Part shown: piece after piece, positions 25,749 through 32,443 of the stretch
Position numbering within the stretch: the stretch's first letter is position 1
Layout of the letters: the number at the start of each line of letters is the position of its first letter
From: an uncultured Myxococcales bacterium
Lineage (GTDB): Bacteria; Myxococcota_A; Polyangia; Polyangiales; Polyangiaceae
Reading direction: 5' to 3'
Assembly: GCA_937872925.1 (NCBI GenBank)
Contig: CALMUT010000136.1
Coordinates: 1-32,905 of the forward strand
DNA length: 32,905 nucleotides
Translations under genes and position numbers: made by a program
Notes under the pieces: model-generated
What the model saw: the letters and a program-made list of their open reading frames with translations, nothing else
The model's database searches: none
What the model was told of the DNA's origin: nothing

Positions 25749-26819
25749 GTGAAGCTGGGCGACCCGAATGACGACCGCGCCAACATGGCGGCGGCCCTGC
25801 ACGAGGTGTCCAACGCGCTCACCGTCGTCGTGGGATGGCTGGAATTGGCCCGCGCGCGCGCCACGAATGCCGACGCTGCCGCCGCCATCGAAGTGGCGCG
25901 CACCCATGCCGAGCTAGGCCGACGCTTGGCCCGCTCCGCCCTCGGCGCCGAGTGCGCGGCTGATCCCGAACGCGACGCGAGCGACCTGGCACTGGCCGTC
26001 GCCCGCGCCGTCGAACCTCAAGCCGCCGGCAAGGGGGTGCGCGTACGGGTCGTGGCGCCACGGGATCTGGAGTTGCTCTTGCCGCATCCCAGCTCCGCCA
26101 TGGAGGTATTGCTCAACCTGCTGTTCAACGCCGTCGCGTTTTCACCCGACGGCGGCGAAATCCTGCTCGAACTCGAAAGCGGCGATCACGCATCCGACTG
26201 CGTGCGTTTCACCGTGAAGGACCAAGGTCCCGGCGTCGAGGAAGAACGCGCGTCGCTGATCTTCGAAGAACGCAACTCCACGCGTCCTGGCGGGATCGGC
26301 CTCGGGCTGCCGCATTCACACCGCTTGGCCGAGAGCCTTGGCGGCAAGCTGCGTCTCGCCGGGCCTGGCCGGGGCGCCTGTTTTTACCTGGATTGGCCCA
26401 CCACCCATACGCCGAGCGGCGCGCGCCATATCGCGCCACGGCGCGTTGCGCTCACGGGTATGCGCGTCGCCGTGTTGGAAGATGACGCCGCCGTGCGTGC
26501 GCTGCTTGAGCTCGGTCTCGCGGCCCGTGGCGCCGAAGTGCACTGCATCGACTGCGCCGACGACATCGAGCGCCTCAACGATGTGCACGTGGCACTGATC
26601 GACTTGTCTCCCATCGCGGCAGACCCCGCCGCCGCCCTCGACCGCTTGATCGCCCGCGGCAAGGATGTGCGCGTCTTCGTCATCAGCGGCGCAGCCAGCG
26701 GAGTGCCTGCAGCCATCGCGGATCGCGTGCTGGGCTGCATCTACAAACCCTTCGAGCTCGGCGAAATTGTCGACCGCATCGCCGTTTCCGAAGCCGATCT
26801 GGCTCGGCGGGTGGGTTAA
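25749..26819 (+). CDS. Soluble hybrid histidine kinase with C-terminal receiver
   Basis: This 356-residue cytoplasmic signalling protein begins almost directly with the dimerisation and phosphoacceptor helix 'LHEVSNALTVVVGWLELAR', with His18 as the site. The HATPase domain shows an N-box ('LLNLLFNAVAFSP'), G1 ('VKDQGPGV') and G2 ('GGIGLGLPHSHRLAESLGG'). A receiver domain runs from about residue 236, with acidic D-D in 'VLEDDAAV', phospho-Asp285 in 'ALIDLSP', Ser in 'VISGA' and Lys333 in 'YKPFE'. All key residues are present. There is no sensor domain and no membrane helix, so the signal must come from a partner. The start GTG 25749 lacks a Shine-Dalgarno but follows an AT-rich patch with TAATAT at 25733-25738. 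ATG 25785 is the alternative and would leave only five residues before the H-box His. No cognate regulator gene is adjacent. Confidence 0.85.
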   Translation: MKLGDPNDDRANMAAALHEVSNALTVVVGWLELARARATNADAAAAIEVARTHAELGRRLARSALGAECAADPERDASDLALAVARAVEPQAAGKGVRVRVVAPRDLELLLPHPSSAMEVLLNLLFNAVAFSPDGGEILLELESGDHASDCVRFTVKDQGPGVEEERASLIFEERNSTRPGGIGLGLPHSHRLAESLGGKLRLAGPGRGACFYLDWPTTHTPSGARHIAPRRVALTGMRVAVLEDDAAVRALLELGLAARGAEVHCIDCADDIERLNDVHVALIDLSPIAADPAAALDRLIARGKDVRVFVISGAASGVPAAIADRVLGCIYKPFELGEIVDRIAVSEADLARRVG

Positions 26820-26831
26820 GAAGCCGCTGAT

Positions 26832-26855
26832 GGAATTGGAATTGGGGTTGGGGTC
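26832..26855. repeat. Four direct G-rich hexamers after the hybrid kinase gene
   Basis: GGAATT, GGAATT, GGGGTT and GGGGTC follow each other directly, just after the stop of the kinase. The gap between the kinase and the next lipoprotein gene (26820-26986) otherwise holds only a weak TACTAT (26889-26894) as a -10 candidate. It may be slippage-derived simple sequence. Confidence 0.5.
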
Positions 26856-26986
26856 GAGGCGCTGCCGCGCGCTGCTGCACTAATCTCGTACTATTTCCCT
26901 AGTTGCGCCTGCGCCCTTGGAAAAAATGGTTTGCGCTGGGACGCTGCCGGACGCGATTCTCTGCACCTGAAAAGGAGCGAAAACAT

Positions 26987-27622
26987 ATGTCGGTCGTAAC
27001 TCGTCTGTCCTCCGCTGCTCTGCTTTCGACCCTCGCGTGCCTATCCCTCGCGTGCGACGAAGAACCCTCGCCCGCCGAAAAGGCCGCCAGCGCGAAGCCG
27101 CCCCCGCCACCGCCGCCTGCGCCCACACCGGCGCCGAGTGCAGCCGCGCCGCCCGAACCGAACGCCGATTGTCCCGAGAAGTCCGAGGGCGTGGGCTCTT
27201 ACGACAAGCCCTGCGAAGCCTCCGGCACGGAGCGTCTGATGCAGGTGAAGTGGACCGGCAAGATGAAAGACGACGGTCCCTCCTTCAACGTCAAGAACGT
27301 CGCCAAGCTGCCCATCGTCTACGGCAAGATGTTCGTCTACTTCTATGACAAGGCCGGCAAGCAACTCGAAGTCGAGGACGGCGACAAGAAGCGTCCGCAC
27401 CAGACCTGCGCGGGCAAGATCTTCCAAGGCCCGATGAAGGTGGACGAAAAGGCCGTGATCACCTTTTCCTGCGTCGCCAAAAAGCACGTGCCCGAAGGCA
27501 CCGCTGCCATCGAAGCGGAAATGCAGATGGTCGGCTTCACGGACGACGAGGGCAAGAAGACCGACTTCTATTGGCGCAACAAGGACCTGACCCCGGACGA
27601 ACGCAAAAAGGGCGCGAAGTAA
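26987..27622 (+). CDS. Small Pro-rich lipoprotein of unknown function
   Basis: This 211-residue protein has a signal peptide ending near Cys23 (S-L-A-C, a relaxed lipobox), then an acidic and Lys/Pro/Ala-rich tether up to about residue 60. The body (about 62-205) is a small beta-type domain: 'LMQVKWTGKMKDDGPSFNVKNVAKLPIVYGKMFVYFYDKAGK', then 'ITFSCVAKKHVPEGTAAIEAEMQMVGFTDDEG'. This layout resembles periplasmic FxLYD-type domains, which describe changes relative to a reference state, though I am not sure of the match. Two Cys pairs could form disulphides. ATG 26987 has a good AAAGGAG nine bases upstream. An upstream in-frame extension is basic and unlike a signal peptide. The role is unknown. 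Confidence 0.82.
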   Translation: MSVVTRLSSAALLSTLACLSLACDEEPSPAEKAASAKPPPPPPPAPTPAPSAAAPPEPNADCPEKSEGVGSYDKPCEASGTERLMQVKWTGKMKDDGPSFNVKNVAKLPIVYGKMFVYFYDKAGKQLEVEDGDKKRPHQTCAGKIFQGPMKVDEKAVITFSCVAKKHVPEGTAAIEAEMQMVGFTDDEGKKTDFYWRNKDLTPDERKKGAK

Positions 27623-27690
27623 CGCGTCTCGTGCTGTGGGCGGCGGCGGCGCACCTGTGCCGCGCCCCGCAGCGAGCAGTCGGTCGGAGG

Positions 27691-27785
27691 AGCGGCCGTT
27701 CGGCGCCGGAAGTGCGCAGCACCGCTCTCGGGCGAAGTCGCTTCTGAAGCGGCCGTTCGGCACCGGAGGTGCGCGGCGCTGCTCT
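27691..27785. repeat. Imperfect direct repeat, 38 bp, period 57
   Basis: A 38-base element beginning AGCGGCCGTTCGGC occurs at 27691-27728 and again at 27748-27785 with about five differences. The short sequence GGCGAAGTCGCTT follows the first copy (27731-27743) and recurs at 27808-27820 inside the 3' end of the LysR gene. CGCTTC-T-GAAGCG (27739-27751) is a small perfect hairpin. The block fills the space between convergent genes and may help terminate both. Confidence 0.65.
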
Positions 27786-28674
27786 AGGTAGCGATCGTTT
27801 CCGTGCAGGCGAAGTCGCTTCGGATCAGGTCAGCCACGGCGCGCACGCGGGGGATGTCCAGGGCGCTTTTGGCGCACACCAAGTGGGTGGCGCTCTTGCC
27901 GCGGCCTCCCAGGTCGAGATCCAGCTCGCACAAACCGCGGTCCACCGAATAGGGGTGGCGTACCCTGCCCAGGAACATCGCTCCAACCCCCGCGGCGGCG
28001 GCGGCGAGCTGCACCAGAAAGTCGTCCGAGGCGAACGCTGGTCGGAAGTTCGGGATCAGCGCCGCGAGCTCCGGGTTGGGGGACAAGGATTCAAAAGGCG
28101 GGGCCCAGGCGATCCAGTCGATGTCGCTGATGCCGTAGCCTTTCGGCAACTGGCTGCGGTATGCCGCAGAGGCAAACGCGGCGCTGTCGTGCTCCAGCGT
28201 TGCGACGGTGACGAGATCGCGTTCTTCGGCCGGGCGCATCCGCAACGCGGGATCCGCTTCACGCCGTGAAAGATCCAGGTACTGGATCGACGAGCGCACC
28301 TCGAGTCGCACCGCTGGCAGCCGGCTGCGCAGAGACGCCGCGAAGGGTGCCACGAAGTCGAAGGCGATCCCCGGTGGCGCGGTGAGCCGAACCACGCCTT
28401 GGGGCGCCGCGTCGCCGCGCTCGGCCACCCGCATGAGCTCCCCCGCGGATTCCGCCATGCGCCGCGCGGGTGCGAGCAGCTGTTCGGCGGCGGCGGTCAG
28501 CGTGGTGCCGTCCGCGCTGCGCTCGAACAGCCGTTCCGACAGCTGTGCTTCGAGGGCAGCGATCCGCCGGCTGACCGTGGGCTGCCCCACCCCAAGCTTG
28601 CGTGCCGCCGCGCTGAGGCTGCCGCCCTCGGCCACGGCCAGGAAGAGCTGGATGTCGTCCCATGGGATATGCAT
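27784..28674 (-). CDS. LysR-family transcriptional regulator
   Basis: This 296-residue regulator has the standard N-terminal winged helix-turn-helix, about residues 5-62 ('FLAVAEGGSLSAAARKLGVGQPTVSRRIAALEAQL' region), joined by a linker helix to a periplasmic-binding-protein-like effector domain from about residue 92 ('GVVRLTAPPGIAFDFVAPFAASL'). The family acts as dimers of dimers at promoters of divergent genes. Here the divergent neighbour is an exported metallo-hydrolase 65 bases away, with a palindrome in between (listed separately). The ATG at 28674 has no Shine-Dalgarno. The palindrome ends four bases upstream of it, consistent with autoregulation. The C-terminus overlaps the edge of a direct repeat. 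The effector is unknown. Confidence 0.9.
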   Translation of the reverse strand: MHIPWDDIQLFLAVAEGGSLSAAARKLGVGQPTVSRRIAALEAQLSERLFERSADGTTLTAAAEQLLAPARRMAESAGELMRVAERGDAAPQGVVRLTAPPGIAFDFVAPFAASLRSRLPAVRLEVRSSIQYLDLSRREADPALRMRPAEERDLVTVATLEHDSAAFASAAYRSQLPKGYGISDIDWIAWAPPFESLSPNPELAALIPNFRPAFASDDFLVQLAAAAAGVGAMFLGRVRHPYSVDRGLCELDLDLGGRGKSATHLVCAKSALDIPRVRAVADLIRSDFACTETIAT

Positions 28675-28677
28675 GCA

Positions 28678-28693
28678 CGGATAGCTATATCCG
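28678..28693. promoter_or_regulatory. Palindromic operator candidate between LysR and the metallo-hydrolase gene
   Basis: CGGATA, four bases, then TATCCG form a perfect inverted repeat. It lies immediately upstream of the LysR start codon and 47 bases before the divergent gene. Position and symmetry fit a LysR binding site, although the classical T-N11-A pattern is not exact here. Confidence 0.55.
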
Positions 28694-28739
28694 TTTTTCC
28701 GCGATTGTCATGCATTGGAGAAGACCTCATCCTGTCTGC

Positions 28740-29735
28740 ATGCGAAAAACCACCAAGATCCTCCTGCTGACCGCCGCACTCGCGGCTTGTGCCGCCGCCG
28801 CGGTGCTGGCGTCGGGTGCGCCGCTGACTTCCCACCCGGTCGCGCCGGCTGCGCTTGGGCAACCGAGCTCCAGCTCCGAGCTCGAGGCAGTCATCGACCG
28901 CCCAGGGCGGATGCGCGTCGAGACCATCGTCGCCGCGGACTGGGAAGTGCCCCTCGACGGGCTGCTCAATCTGGAGCACCCCCGAGCGCAAGCCGCGGGG
29001 CTGCAAGACCGCTCCGAAAAGATCCAGATCTACTTCCACGTGTTGCGCCACCCGACCCAAGGCACCTTCATCGTGGACTCGGGAGTGGAGCGCGCCGTGA
29101 AATCCGCGCCGGAGCGTTCCGCCATCCGCGGCGTGGTTGCACGCTTCATGCAGCTGGACGCGATGCAGGTGCACACCGACACCGCCAGCTGGCTCGCCAC
29201 GCTGAAGGCCCCGCTCCAAGGCGTGCTGCTCACGCATCTGCATCTCGATCACGTCTCCGGCATGCCAGACATCCCCAAGGGCACGCCCATCTATGCGGGA
29301 CCTGGCGAGACGCAGGAACGCGATCTGCTGCACTTTGCGGTGCGGCCGACGATCGATCGCGCTTTGGCAGGCCACGCTCCGATCCAAGAATGGCGGTTCG
29401 TGGCCGATCCCGACGGTCGCCTGCCGGCCGTGGTGGATGTGTTCGGCGACCGCGAGCTGTTCGCGATTTCCGTTCCGGGGCACACGCGCGGTAGCACCGC
29501 CTTCGTCGCGCGTACTACCGAGGGAGCCGTGCTGATGACCGGAGATGCTAGCCACACGGATTGGGGCTGGCAGCATGGCGTCGAGCCCGGCAGCTACTCG
29601 CGGGATCGCTCCGCGAGCGCGCGCAGCCTGGCCAGCCTGAAGGCCCTCGCCGAGCGCCACCCGCACATGCGGATCCTGCTGGGTCACCAACCGCTTGCGG
29701 GCACGCCGCCGCCGTCAAAGCAAGCCAAGGGTTGA
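28740..29735 (+). CDS. Exported metallo-beta-lactamase-fold hydrolase
   Basis: This 331-residue enzyme has a lipoprotein-type signal: M-R-K-T-T-K, hydrophobic stretch, then L-A-A-C with Cys17. The MBL fold follows: 'FHVLRHPTQGTFIVDSG' strand region, metal site H-L-H-L-D-H at 166-171, G-H-T-R-G-S around residue 248, G-D-A-S-H with bridging Asp, and a final L-L-G-H. The complete ligand set suggests an active binuclear zinc site. The fold covers lactonases, esterases, lactamases and sulfatases, so substrate cannot be called; N-acyl-lactone hydrolysis is one possibility. ATG 28740 is chosen for the signal peptide, although GGAGAAG lies 16 bases away. ATG 28710 would add ten residues. It is divergent from, and probably controlled by, the LysR gene. 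Confidence 0.88.
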   Translation: MRKTTKILLLTAALAACAAAAVLASGAPLTSHPVAPAALGQPSSSSELEAVIDRPGRMRVETIVAADWEVPLDGLLNLEHPRAQAAGLQDRSEKIQIYFHVLRHPTQGTFIVDSGVERAVKSAPERSAIRGVVARFMQLDAMQVHTDTASWLATLKAPLQGVLLTHLHLDHVSGMPDIPKGTPIYAGPGETQERDLLHFAVRPTIDRALAGHAPIQEWRFVADPDGRLPAVVDVFGDRELFAISVPGHTRGSTAFVARTTEGAVLMTGDASHTDWGWQHGVEPGSYSRDRSASARSLASLKALAERHPHMRILLGHQPLAGTPPPSKQAKG

Positions 29736-29786
29736 AGCTGGCACACCCGTCGATCCGCGCGGCCAACGATCGAGTATCGTACCGCC

Positions 29787-30461
29787 ATGCGCTGCGCGGT
29801 CGCTTTCGCCGTCATCGTGTTGGGGTGCCACGGCAGCCGCTCGCAGCAGCCGCCGCCACCGACGGCGCCAAGCGAGGCGGCATCGCCGCAGCTTGTCGCG
29901 CCGGCGCAGACGGCCGCGCCGACGGGTCCGGCACCCAGCGCCAGCGCGCCGCTCGCTCTGTCGGCGCCCGCGCCCGCGGACGGCGCGCTGTCCGTAACCG
30001 CGCTGCGCGCTGCGACTCCAAGTCCCGGTAGCGTCGCGCGGCTACGCGGATACGTCGTCAAGCGTTACAGCTGTCCACCCTGTCCACCCAAAGCGCAATG
30101 CAAGCCGTGCATGGGTGACAACATCGTGCTCTCGGACGACGCAACTCTGCACACTCTCTACGATCTCGATGACCGCGACGTGATCGTCTTCACGGACGCG
30201 CCGATGGCGTTCACTCTCGGCGCACAGGTCACTATTTCCGTGCAAGTGCTCGATCGACAACAGAGCAATCGAGGCGTCCGCGACCTGCAGCTCATCAACG
30301 ACGCCGCCAGCGAAGACTGCCCACACGCATCCCCGGCCCCCGCATCGCCCTGCAATCGTGCCCGCGGCCGCCCGTGCACCTACCCCAGCGGACGCAGCGA
30401 CTGCCGCCGCAACATTGCCACCTGCGCCGACCAGCGCTGGGTGGTGCGTTGCTTCGAGTAG
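29787..30461 (+). CDS. Cys-rich lipoprotein
   Basis: This 224-residue surface lipoprotein has lipobox V-L-G-C with Cys14. A Pro/Ala/Ser linker (about 20-75) precedes a domain starting 'SVARLRGYVVKRYSCPPCPPKAQCKPCMGDNIVLSDD', where four cysteines lie within 16 residues. A beta-rich middle ('VIVFTDAPMAFTLGAQVTISVQVLDRQ') resembles an OB-like fold. The C-terminus holds six further cysteines ('DCPHASPAPASPCNRARGRPCTY...'). The pattern suggests disulphides or a metal site. The ATG lacks a Shine-Dalgarno; TATCGT ends six bases upstream (29775-29780), fitting a leaderless start. It lies 51 bases downstream of the hydrolase gene. The function is not recognised. Confidence 0.8.
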   Translation: MRCAVAFAVIVLGCHGSRSQQPPPPTAPSEAASPQLVAPAQTAAPTGPAPSASAPLALSAPAPADGALSVTALRAATPSPGSVARLRGYVVKRYSCPPCPPKAQCKPCMGDNIVLSDDATLHTLYDLDDRDVIVFTDAPMAFTLGAQVTISVQVLDRQQSNRGVRDLQLINDAASEDCPHASPAPASPCNRARGRPCTYPSGRSDCRRNIATCADQRWVVRCFE

Positions 30462-30493
30462 CGCCCCCCCCCAACCCAATCCGCCCCAGCGGG

Positions 30494-30531
30494 AGTCGGC
30501 GCGTCGATGAGGCGCCGGCTCTCGCGTTTTT
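30494..30531 (+). terminator. Candidate intrinsic terminator after the Cys-rich lipoprotein
   Basis: AGTCGGCGC (30494-30502) pairs with GCGCCGGCT (30512-30520), with one G-T pair, around a 9-base loop. TTTTT follows at 30527-30531 after six bases, so it is a moderate candidate. A C9 run (30464-30472) lies between the stop codon and the stem. Confidence 0.5.
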
Positions 30532-30542
30532 GCGCGTGGCAG

Positions 30543-30571
30543 TTGGAAAAGCCGCGACAATGTTGGACAAT
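30543..30571 (+). promoter_or_regulatory. Candidate sigma-70 promoter of the TPR/barrel gene
   Basis: TTGGAA (30543-30548) and GACAAT (30566-30571) are separated by exactly 17 bases, with a second GACAAT at 30556-30561. The start site would fall near 30578-30580, at the TTG start codon, so the mRNA may be leaderless. Confidence 0.4.
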
Positions 30572-30579
30572 CGCCGCCC

Positions 30580-32274
30580 TTGACGCGCTTGCACCCCATC
30601 CAGCTGATTTGCTTTGCCTTGGTCGCGCTGCTCGCGACTGCGGCGGCGGCGGCTCCGCGGGATGCGGCGGCGCAAAAGAAGATCAAAGAGGCGGTGCACA
30701 AGCACTATCTCGTCACTGACTTCGACCAGGCGGAAGCGGTCTTGCTCGGGACGATCGCGGCGTGCGGCAATAAATGCAGCCCTCCGGTGCTGGCCAAAGC
30801 CTGGATGTACGTCGGCGTCGTGCGCGGCAGTGGTCGTAACGACCCCCGGGGTGCGAAGAAGGCCTTTGAGAGCGCTCTCGGTTTCGACCCGACCATTGCC
30901 CTCGACGAAGCGCTTGCCACCAAAAAGACCAAGAAGATGTTCGCCGACGCGCAACGCAGCGTCGGCGCCAACCCGGGGGCCACGAAGTCCGACGGCCTGG
31001 GAGAAGGCGCAGGGGGCGGCATGGACTGCACGCCGCGCATCAGCACGATTCAGCTGCGCCGACCGATCCCCGTGGCCTGTAGCGTCGGCGACGGCGCCGA
31101 TAGCGTCGACCTGAACTACAAGGCACCGGGGCAGAGCTGGAAGCGCATCAAACTGAAGAAGAAGCGCTCCGGCTACCAGGCGACGATCCCCTGTCAGGCC
31201 ACCGCTCGTAAGGGCACGGTGCAGTTTTATGTGCGCGGGCGGGACGCCGAGGGCGACATCGTGCAGAGCTTCGGCAACAAGCGCGATCCGATCCAGATCG
31301 AAGTCATGAAGGACTCCGACGAGGAACCCCCGGCCTTTCCCGATAAGGATCCACCCCGGCGTTGCTCCCGCTCTGCGGCGGCCGCCGGCTCGTCTTGTTC
31401 CGACGAAGAGGACTGCGACTCGGGCTTGGCCTGCGTCGAGGGCAAATGCGAGCAGGTGCAGAGTTGCGAATCTCAAGCGGACTGTCCCGACGGCACCCGC
31501 TGCGATGACGGGCTGTGCCTGGGCAAGGAGAAAGATACGGCGAGCGGCCCGGCCAAGAAGAGCTGGCTCGGCTTTCATCTTGCGTATGACTTTGCTCTCG
31601 TCGGCGGCACGGACGTGTGCTCCCAGAAAAGCCAACAAGAAAACGGCTTCGCTTGTTTCTACAAGGACAGCGAAGAGGTTTACCGCTTTGATCCGAATCC
31701 GGACTTCGGCAACAAGATCACCGCGGGCCTAAGCCCGGCAACCCGCCGTGCGTTGCTCTCCTTCGATCAACTACTCCTCCCCAATGTCACGGCAGGCGCG
31801 CGCTTGGGTTACGCCATTGGCGGCGGCCCACCCGCTGGCTCCAGGAAACAAGTCCCGTTTTTTCCGTACCATATCGAATTGCGGATTTCGTATTGGTTCG
31901 GCGACGCGCCCTTCGGCAAACCGGGCTTCCGTCCCTTCATCGGCGTGCAAGGCGGCGGTGCTCAGGTCGACGCCAAGCTCCCCGTCAAGATCGCCGACTG
32001 TGCGGGCTCCTCCAGCGCGCCGAGTCGCCCGGGAGCCGTGGACCCGCAGAATCCCGCGTACTACCAGGACTGTACCAGCGGCGCAGAGACGGGCGTGTCT
32101 CTCGATCTGGATGTGTACAAGAAGCTGGGTAAAGTCTTTGGCGGCGTGCATGGCGGCGTGGTCTACGCCATCACCGCCGACAGCGGCATCATGCTCAATC
32201 TCAACGTCATGCAAATGTTGCCGACCAGCGGGCAAGTCTTCGAGCCGTCCTTGGGCTTCGTGCAGGGGATCTAG
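30580..32274 (+). CDS. Exported multidomain protein: TPR-like, Cys-rich module, outer-membrane barrel
   Basis: This 564-residue protein has a signal peptide ending near A-A-A-A-A-P (residue 25-26). Residues about 30-135 are helical and TPR-like ('KIKEAVHKHYLVTDFDQAEAVLLGTIAACG', 'AKKAFESALGFDPTIALDE'). Residues about 150-245 are a beta-sandwich-like segment ('ISTIQLRRPIPVACSV' to 'DPIQIEVMKDSD'). Residues about 262-318 contain a repeated Cys-rich motif ('CSDEEDCDSGLACVEGKCEQ', 'CESQADCPDGTRCDDGLCL'), as in other myxobacterial surface proteins. Residues 330-564 look like an outer-membrane beta-barrel: 'LGFHLAYDFALVGG', 'FPYHIELRISYWFG', 'FRPFIGVQGGGAQV' and 'SGIMLNLNVMQML'. The start is an unusual TTG at 30580 with no Shine-Dalgarno but a promoter just upstream. 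No specific function is recognised. Confidence 0.82.
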   Translation: MTRLHPIQLICFALVALLATAAAAAPRDAAAQKKIKEAVHKHYLVTDFDQAEAVLLGTIAACGNKCSPPVLAKAWMYVGVVRGSGRNDPRGAKKAFESALGFDPTIALDEALATKKTKKMFADAQRSVGANPGATKSDGLGEGAGGGMDCTPRISTIQLRRPIPVACSVGDGADSVDLNYKAPGQSWKRIKLKKKRSGYQATIPCQATARKGTVQFYVRGRDAEGDIVQSFGNKRDPIQIEVMKDSDEEPPAFPDKDPPRRCSRSAAAAGSSCSDEEDCDSGLACVEGKCEQVQSCESQADCPDGTRCDDGLCLGKEKDTASGPAKKSWLGFHLAYDFALVGGTDVCSQKSQQENGFACFYKDSEEVYRFDPNPDFGNKITAGLSPATRRALLSFDQLLLPNVTAGARLGYAIGGGPPAGSRKQVPFFPYHIELRISYWFGDAPFGKPGFRPFIGVQGGGAQVDAKLPVKIADCAGSSSAPSRPGAVDPQNPAYYQDCTSGAETGVSLDLDVYKKLGKVFGGVHGGVVYAITADSGIMLNLNVMQMLPTSGQVFEPSLGFVQGI

Positions 32275-32304
32275 GCGGACGGCGCACGAATTCGCGGCAA
32301 GCGT

Positions 32305-32407
32305 CGGAGGCAGGCGCAGGGACAGGGGACAGGAGACGGCGGCGGAGACGGCGACAGAGAGGGGCGGCGGCGGCGGAGGCGGCAGAGGCAGCGGCAGCGG
32401 CAGAGGG
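32305..32407. repeat. Purine-rich G-tract simple sequence in the PilZ upstream region
   Basis: This stretch has nearly all G, A and C on the plus strand, with many GG steps in GGC/GGA/GACAGG-type runs and a GGCGGCGGCGGCGG block. It lies in the gap between the barrel gene and the PilZ gene and may fold as a G-rich structure in DNA or in the leader RNA. No clear promoter is seen. Confidence 0.5.
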
Positions 32408-32443
32408 CTTCCGTTTGCCCCAGGTTTGCACTAGACGAAGGCG

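Noticed and set aside
28497..29690. 397-residue antisense frame over the metallo-hydrolase gene
   Set aside because: The opposite strand has an intact metal-site motif set and signal peptide; this frame begins in that gene and ends inside LysR in the wrong frame.
28740..29735. Specific call as an N-acyl-homoserine lactonase or beta-lactamase
   Set aside because: Only the generic metal ligands of the fold can be seen; substrate-specific residues cannot be assigned by eye.
30295..31638. 447-residue antisense frame over the lipoprotein and TPR/barrel genes
   Set aside because: It crosses two well-supported genes on the other strand and shows no signal peptide or motifs.
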